Shown here: piece after piece, positions 7,169-10,428 of the stretch
How the letters are laid out: the number at the start of each line of letters is the position of its first letter
Numbering within the stretch: the stretch's first letter is position 1
DNA from: Pseudomonadota bacterium
GTDB lineage: Bacteria > Pseudomonadota > Gammaproteobacteria > Xanthomonadales > Rhodanobacteraceae
Assembly: GCA_025351555.1 (NCBI GenBank)
Contig: JANXVS010000543.1
Location: 1-10,428 of the forward strand
DNA length: 10,428 nucleotides
Direction: 5' to 3'
Made by a program: the position numbers and the translations under genes
The notes under the pieces: model-generated
The model's database searches: none
Seen by the model: the letters and a program-made list of their open reading frames with translations, nothing else
What the model was told of the DNA's origin: nothing

Positions 7169-7177
7169 TTCGGTACT
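7161..7177 (+). promoter_or_regulatory. Putative operator for the SufR/Rrf2 regulator
   Basis: AGTACCATTTCGGTACT is a perfect 6-bp inverted repeat (AGTACC / GGTACT) with a 5-base A/T-rich centre. It covers the -10 element and the predicted start point of the suf promoter, 22 bases before the regulator start codon. The dyad shape and position fit binding by a homodimeric winged-helix repressor, and the divergent Rrf2 gene product is the obvious candidate. That the protein binds here is inference. It does not match the E. coli IscR type 2 consensus well. Confidence 0.5.
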
Positions 7178-7187
7178 GAATCATTCA
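7177..7187 (+). repeat. Short palindrome in the suf leader
   Basis: TGAATCATTCA is a perfect 5-bp inverted repeat around a central C, directly abutting the putative operator. It lies in the transcribed leader 11 bases before the regulator start. It could be a second protein contact site or a weak leader stem close to the ribosome-binding region. At this size chance is possible. Confidence 0.3.
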
Positions 7188-7198
7188 GATAACTACCA

Positions 7199-7645
7199 AT
7201 GCTCAGGGTCAGCAAGCTCACCGATTACGCCACCGCCGTGATGACGGTGCTCGCCGACGCCCCTGAGCATGTGCTCAGCGCGCAGGATCTGGCTGAGCGC
7301 GCGCGGCTGGAATTGCCGACGGTCAGCAAATTGTTGAAGCAACTCGCGCATGCGGAACTGGTCGAGTCGTTCCGTGGCGTCAACGGCGGCTATCGCCTGG
7401 CGCGCGCGCCCGGGCGGATCACCATCGCCGACATCGTGATCGCGATGGAAGGCCCGATCGGCATGACCGAATGTGGCGCGCATGCCGGCCTGTGCGGACA
7501 CGAATCGCATTGCGGCGTGCGTGTGAACTGGCAGCACATCAATCACGCGATCGCGCAAGCGCTGGCGAGTGTGACCCTGGCCGATATGCAGCGCCCGCCG
7601 CCGAAACGTCCGATGGCGATTCTGCTGCACGTTGCGTTGGCGTAA
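7199..7645 (+). CDS. SUF system Fe-S assembly regulator, Rrf2 family (SufR-like)
   Basis: A 148-residue winged-helix repressor of the Rrf2/IscR family, most like the gammaproteobacterial suf-operon regulators (the TIGR02944 type, unrelated to cyanobacterial SufR). It probably senses Fe-S status and represses the suf genes when clusters are plentiful. The N-terminal LTDYATAVMTVLAD (7-20) and the recognition helix LPTVSKLLKQLAHAELVES (39-57) with the wing RGVNGGYRLAR (59-69) are classic Rrf2. Cluster-binding cysteines are C92, C99 and C105 (CX6CX5C); E. coli IscR has CX5CX5C plus a His three residues after the last Cys, which is absent here, though H101, H104 and H113 are nearby. The ATG at 7199 gives the expected MLRVSKLTDYA start, without a clear Shine-Dalgarno sequence. 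It is the first gene of the suf operon, 15 bases before sufB, behind a promoter overlapped by a dyad. Confidence 0.92.
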   Translation: MLRVSKLTDYATAVMTVLADAPEHVLSAQDLAERARLELPTVSKLLKQLAHAELVESFRGVNGGYRLARAPGRITIADIVIAMEGPIGMTECGAHAGLCGHESHCGVRVNWQHINHAIAQALASVTLADMQRPPPKRPMAILLHVALA

Positions 7646-7660
7646 ACAAAGACAAACCTG

Positions 7661-9100
7661 ATGAGCACCGTTGAAGCCAGCATCGAAACCGCGCTGAACC
7701 GCCGTTATTCGGCCGGTTTCGTCACCGATATCGAAAGCGACAGCTTGCCGCCGGGCTTGAGCGAAGACGTCGTGCGCGCGATTTCGGCGCGCAAGAACGA
7801 ACCGGAATGGATGACCCAGTGGCGCCTGTCGGCCTATCGCCTCTGGTTGACGATGCAAAGTCCACAATGGGCAAAATTGTACATCGCGCCAATTGATTTC
7901 CAGGCGATCAGTTATTTTTCGCAGCCGAAAAACCGGCCGAAGTCGCTCGCCGACGTCGATCCGAAGCTGCTGGAAACCTACGACAAACTCGGCGTGCCGC
8001 TGCACGAGCGCGCCCGTCTTGCAGGCGTCGCCGTCGATGCGGTGTTCGATTCGGTTTCCGTAGGCACCACATTCCGCAAGGAATTGGCCGAGGCCGGCGT
8101 GATTTTTTGCGCCATGTCGGAAGCGGTGCGCGAGTATCCGGAACTGGTACGCAAGTATCTGGGTTCTGTCGTACCGACTGGCGACAATTATTTCGCCGCG
8201 TTGAACTCGGCCGTGTTCTCTGACGGCAGCTTCGTCTTCATCCCGAAGGGCGTGCGTTGCCCGATGGAACTGTCCACGTACTTTCGCATCAATGCGCGCG
8301 ATACCGGTCAGTTCGAGCGCACTCTGTTGATTGCCGAGGAAGGCGCGAGCGTGTCGTATCTGGAAGGCTGCACCGCGCCGATGCGCGACGAGAACCAGTT
8401 GCACGCCGCGGTCGTGGAGCTCGTGGCGCTGGACGACGCCAGCATCAAATATTCCACCGTGCAGAACTGGTATCCGGGTGACGAGAACGGCGTCGGCGGC
8501 ATCTTCAACTTTGTCACCAAGCGCGGCGACTGCCGTGGCGCGCGCTCAAAGATTTCCTGGACCCAGGTCGAAACCGGCTCGGCGATCACCTGGAAATACC
8601 CAAGCTGCATCCTGCGCGGCGACGATTCCAGCGGCGAGTTCAATTCGGTGGCGCTCACCCATCATCGCCAGCAGGCCGATACCGGCACGAAGATGATCCA
8701 CCTTGGTAAAAATACCAAAAGCAAAATTGTGTCGAAGGGAATTTCCGCCGGTCATGGACAGAATACCTACCGCGGCCTGGTCAAGGTCGAAAAGGGCGCC
8801 GAAGGCGCACGCAACCATACGCAATGCGATTCGTTGCTGATCGGCAAGCGTTGCGGGGCGCATACGTTCCCGTATATCGAGGTGAAAAATCCCGATGCGA
8901 TCGTCGAGCACGAGGCGACTACGTCGAAGATCTCCGACGACCAGATGTTCTACTGTCGTGCGCGCGGTATCGCCGAGGAAGATGCCGTGTCGATGATCGT
9001 CGACGGCTTCTGCAAGCAGGTGTTCAGGGAATTGCCGATGGAGTTTGCGGTGGAGGCGAAGAAGTTGCTGGAGGTTTCGCTGGAAGGAGCGGTGGGCTAA
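7661..9100 (+). CDS. sufB: Fe-S cluster assembly scaffold protein SufB
   Basis: Scaffold subunit of the cytosolic SufBC2D complex, which builds nascent Fe-S clusters from sulfur delivered by SufS-SufE/SufU. The 479-residue product has normal SufB length. Hallmarks include [19 protein letters not shown], the beta-helix core, [19 protein letters not shown], and the C-terminal [18 protein letters not shown]. Counting from the C-terminus, C389 (in TQCDSLLIG) corresponds to E. coli SufB C405, the sulfur acceptor, and E418 (in VEHEATTSK) to E434. Both residues are present, so the protein should be active. The start at 7661 gives [16 protein letters not shown]; the ribosome-binding region is weak, so coupling to the regulator upstream is likely. 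The stop overlaps the sufC start (TAATG). No sufA precedes it, as is common in Xanthomonadales. Confidence 0.97.
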   Translation: MSTVEASIETALNRRYSAGFVTDIESDSLPPGLSEDVVRAISARKNEPEWMTQWRLSAYRLWLTMQSPQWAKLYIAPIDFQAISYFSQPKNRPKSLADVDPKLLETYDKLGVPLHERARLAGVAVDAVFDSVSVGTTFRKELAEAGVIFCAMSEAVREYPELVRKYLGSVVPTGDNYFAALNSAVFSDGSFVFIPKGVRCPMELSTYFRINARDTGQFERTLLIAEEGASVSYLEGCTAPMRDENQLHAAVVELVALDDASIKYSTVQNWYPGDENGVGGIFNFVTKRGDCRGARSKISWTQVETGSAITWKYPSCILRGDDSSGEFNSVALTHHRQQADTGTKMIHLGKNTKSKIVSKGISAGHGQNTYRGLVKVEKGAEGARNHTQCDSLLIGKRCGAHTFPYIEVKNPDAIVEHEATTSKISDDQMFYCRARGIAEEDAVSMIVDGFCKQVFRELPMEFAVEAKKLLEVSLEGAVG

Positions 9101-9876
9101 TGCTGAAAATCGACAACCTCCACGTCCGCGTCGTGGGCAGGGAAATCCTCAAAGGGCTTACGCTCAGCGTGGCCGCGGGCGAAGTGCACGCGATCATGGG
9201 GCCGAACGGCGCCGGTAAATCCACGCTCGGCAACATCCTCGCTGGCTGCGAAGGCTATGAAGTCACGCAGGGCACGGTCGAGTATTTCGGCAAGAATCTG
9301 CTGGAACTCGAACCGGAGCAGCGCGCGGCCGAGGGCGTGTTTCTCGCCTTCCAGTATCCGGTCGAGATCCCTGGCGTCAACAATACCTACTTCCTCAAAG
9401 CGGCGCTGAACGCGCAGCGCAAATACCGCGGCGAGGCTGAGCTGGATTCGATGCAGTTCCTGAAATCAGTACGTGAGAAATTGCGCGTGCTGCACATTTC
9501 CGACGAGCTGCTGCATCGCGCGGTCAATGCGGGATTTTCCGGCGGCGAGAAGAAGCGCAACGAGATTTTCCAGATGGCGCTGCTGGAACCCAAGCTCGCG
9601 ATTCTCGACGAGACGGATTCGGGGCTGGACATCGATGCAATGAAGCTGGTCGCCGATGGCGTCAACGCGATGCGCGATCCCGCGCGCGCCTTCGTCGTGA
9701 TTACGCACTACCAGCGCCTGCTCGATTACATCGTGCCGGACTTCGTGCACGTGATGGTCGATGGGCGCATTGTCGAGAGCGGTGACAAATCGCTGGCGCT
9801 CAGACTCGAAGAACACGGCTACGCCTGGGTCGCTGAACGCCAAGAACCCAATCAGATCCGCGCAGGAGCCGCGTGA
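9100..9876 (+). CDS. sufC: Fe-S cluster assembly ATPase SufC
   Basis: Soluble ABC-type ATPase that dimerises within SufBC2D and drives the conformational change exposing the SufB-SufD cluster assembly site. It is not a transporter. The 258-residue chain has Walker A GPNGAGKST (34-42), Q-loop Q85 in FLAFQYPVEIPGV, the signature FSGGEKKRNE (146-155; SGGEKKR is the SufC form of LSGGQ), Walker B LAILDETDSGLD (166-177) with E171, and the switch histidine H203 in VITHYQRLL. The salt-bridge/insert region NNTYFLKAALNAQRK is typical. ATG 9100 is set by the overlap with the sufB stop (TAATG) and by the normal MLKIDNLHV start; a GGAAGGAG stretch lies about 10-20 bases upstream. The frame also opens earlier inside sufB, but that part is shadow. 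It is followed by sufD after one base. Confidence 0.97.
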   Translation: MLKIDNLHVRVVGREILKGLTLSVAAGEVHAIMGPNGAGKSTLGNILAGCEGYEVTQGTVEYFGKNLLELEPEQRAAEGVFLAFQYPVEIPGVNNTYFLKAALNAQRKYRGEAELDSMQFLKSVREKLRVLHISDELLHRAVNAGFSGGEKKRNEIFQMALLEPKLAILDETDSGLDIDAMKLVADGVNAMRDPARAFVVITHYQRLLDYIVPDFVHVMVDGRIVESGDKSLALRLEEHGYAWVAERQEPNQIRAGAA

Positions 9877-9877
9877 G

Positions 9878-10428
9878 ATGGAAGCGGTTGCGCTCGACGA
9901 ACTGCTGGGAAGTTCTGCGCGCGAGCGCGAGGAATCCTGGCGTTATAGCAAGGCCGCCCTGCGTGCGTTGACGCAACAGAGGTTCGCTGCGGCGGGTTCC
10001 GATCTTGCTTTGCCGGCATCCATCCTGGAGCGCATTGACCTGCCACGCACGCGCGGGCGGCGCATCGTCTTCGTCAATGGCCTCTATGCCGAGCGCTACT
10101 CTGATGTCTCGGCGATCACCTCCGATGTCGCTATCCGCCACGACTCCGGTCGGCTCACCGTTGTCATTGCCTCTGGTTGTGCGGAGCCGCTGCAGCTTGT
10201 CTACGCGAGTGTTCCCGCTGCCGCGACAAGTCTTTGGCAGACAGCGACCACGATCAATGTGCAAAGTGGCCACGCAGAGTTGATCGAGCAGCATATCGGC
10301 GCGGATGGCGCTGAGGTACTCGGCGTGCATGACGTACAGGTCACGCTCGGGCCGCAGGCTGAGCTGGATGCGATCTGCTGGTCCGATCTTGCGGACACGG
10401 TGTCGCTGCTGCGCCGGGAAATCCTCAG
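9878..10428 (+). CDS. sufD: Fe-S cluster assembly protein SufD (3' end beyond window)
   Basis: Partner subunit of SufB in the SufBC2D scaffold; the cluster forms at the SufB-SufD interface and SufD helps with iron acquisition. From ATG 9878, one base after the sufC stop, the frame is open for 183 codons to the window edge. The N-terminal REREESWRYSKAALRAL (16-32 region) is the SufD opening, followed by RIVFVNGLYAERYSD, PLQLVYAS and a beta-helix stretch ending TINVQSGHAELIEQHIG. The overall pattern resembles the SufD N-terminal half. The residues that contact SufB and the metal-binding histidine lie further on, outside the window. An AGGAG lies 10 bases upstream, inside the sufC end. The next genes, outside view, are probably sufS and a SufE/SufT-type gene. 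Confidence 0.92.
   Translation, partial: MEAVALDELLGSSAREREESWRYSKAALRALTQQRFAAAGSDLALPASILERIDLPRTRGRRIVFVNGLYAERYSDVSAITSDVAIRHDSGRLTVVIASGCAEPLQLVYASVPAAATSLWQTATTINVQSGHAELIEQHIGADGAEVLGVHDVQVTLGPQAELDAICWSDLADTVSLLRREIL

Noticed and set aside
7193..8404. Long open frame of 403 codons on the minus strand opposite the suf regulator and sufB
   Set aside because: Rich in Arg, His and Gln, with no recognisable domain, fully antisense to two well-supported genes; it is a product of high-GC codon bias.
8703..8718. Inverted repeat TTGGTA-AAAA-TACCAA inside sufB, with arms reminiscent of the suf operator
   Set aside because: Arm order is reversed relative to the operator, and the bases encode the conserved HLGKNTKS segment of SufB, so coding constraint explains it.
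1..10428. Search for mobile elements, CRISPR repeats, tRNA/rRNA genes, toxin-antitoxin pairs or defence genes
   Set aside because: No transposase, integrase, direct-repeat array, cloverleaf or defence-type domain was visible; gene content is core metabolism throughout.

Overview
This window looks like a GC-rich gammaproteobacterial chromosome, most plausibly Xanthomonadales or a close relative such as Rhodanobacteraceae. That placement is an inference. It rests on the purN-purM arrangement divergent from a DUF2066/perM/hda cluster, on a suf operon headed by a gammaproteobacterial Rrf2-type regulator with no sufA between regulator and sufB, and on high-GC codon use. I see no phage, insertion sequence, CRISPR array, tRNA or rRNA. 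The window is densely packed core genome, and I find no convincing unknown system.

Left block, minus strand (about 1-2148): purM and purN (steps 5 and 3 of de novo IMP synthesis), then a secreted DUF3108 protein that runs off the left edge. A 61-bp divergent gap separates purM from the next block.

Central plus-strand block (2210-5391): a secreted DUF2066 protein, a CDP-alcohol phosphatidyltransferase, a PerM/AI-2E family membrane protein and Hda, the DnaA-inactivating regulator. The phosphatidyltransferase-perM and perM-hda junctions are 4-base ATGA overlaps, so this is almost certainly one translationally coupled operon.

Minus-strand block (5371-7091): amgK and murU, which recycle cell-wall MurNAc to UDP-MurNAc, also joined by an ATGA overlap. 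murU ends inside the 3' end of hda, a 21-bp tail-to-tail overlap.

Right block, plus strand (7199 to the end): an iron-sulfur assembly operon, sufR-like Rrf2 regulator, sufB, sufC and a truncated sufD. The regulator is preceded by a sigma70-like promoter whose -10 lies inside a perfect inverted repeat, the clearest regulatory signal in the window. It suggests autorepression of the suf operon.

The main intergenic stretches are 350-419 (a hairpin between purN and DUF3108), 2149-2209 (divergent promoter region) and 7092-7198 (suf promoter and operator, also upstream of amgK). No gene-free stretch exceeds 300 bases.
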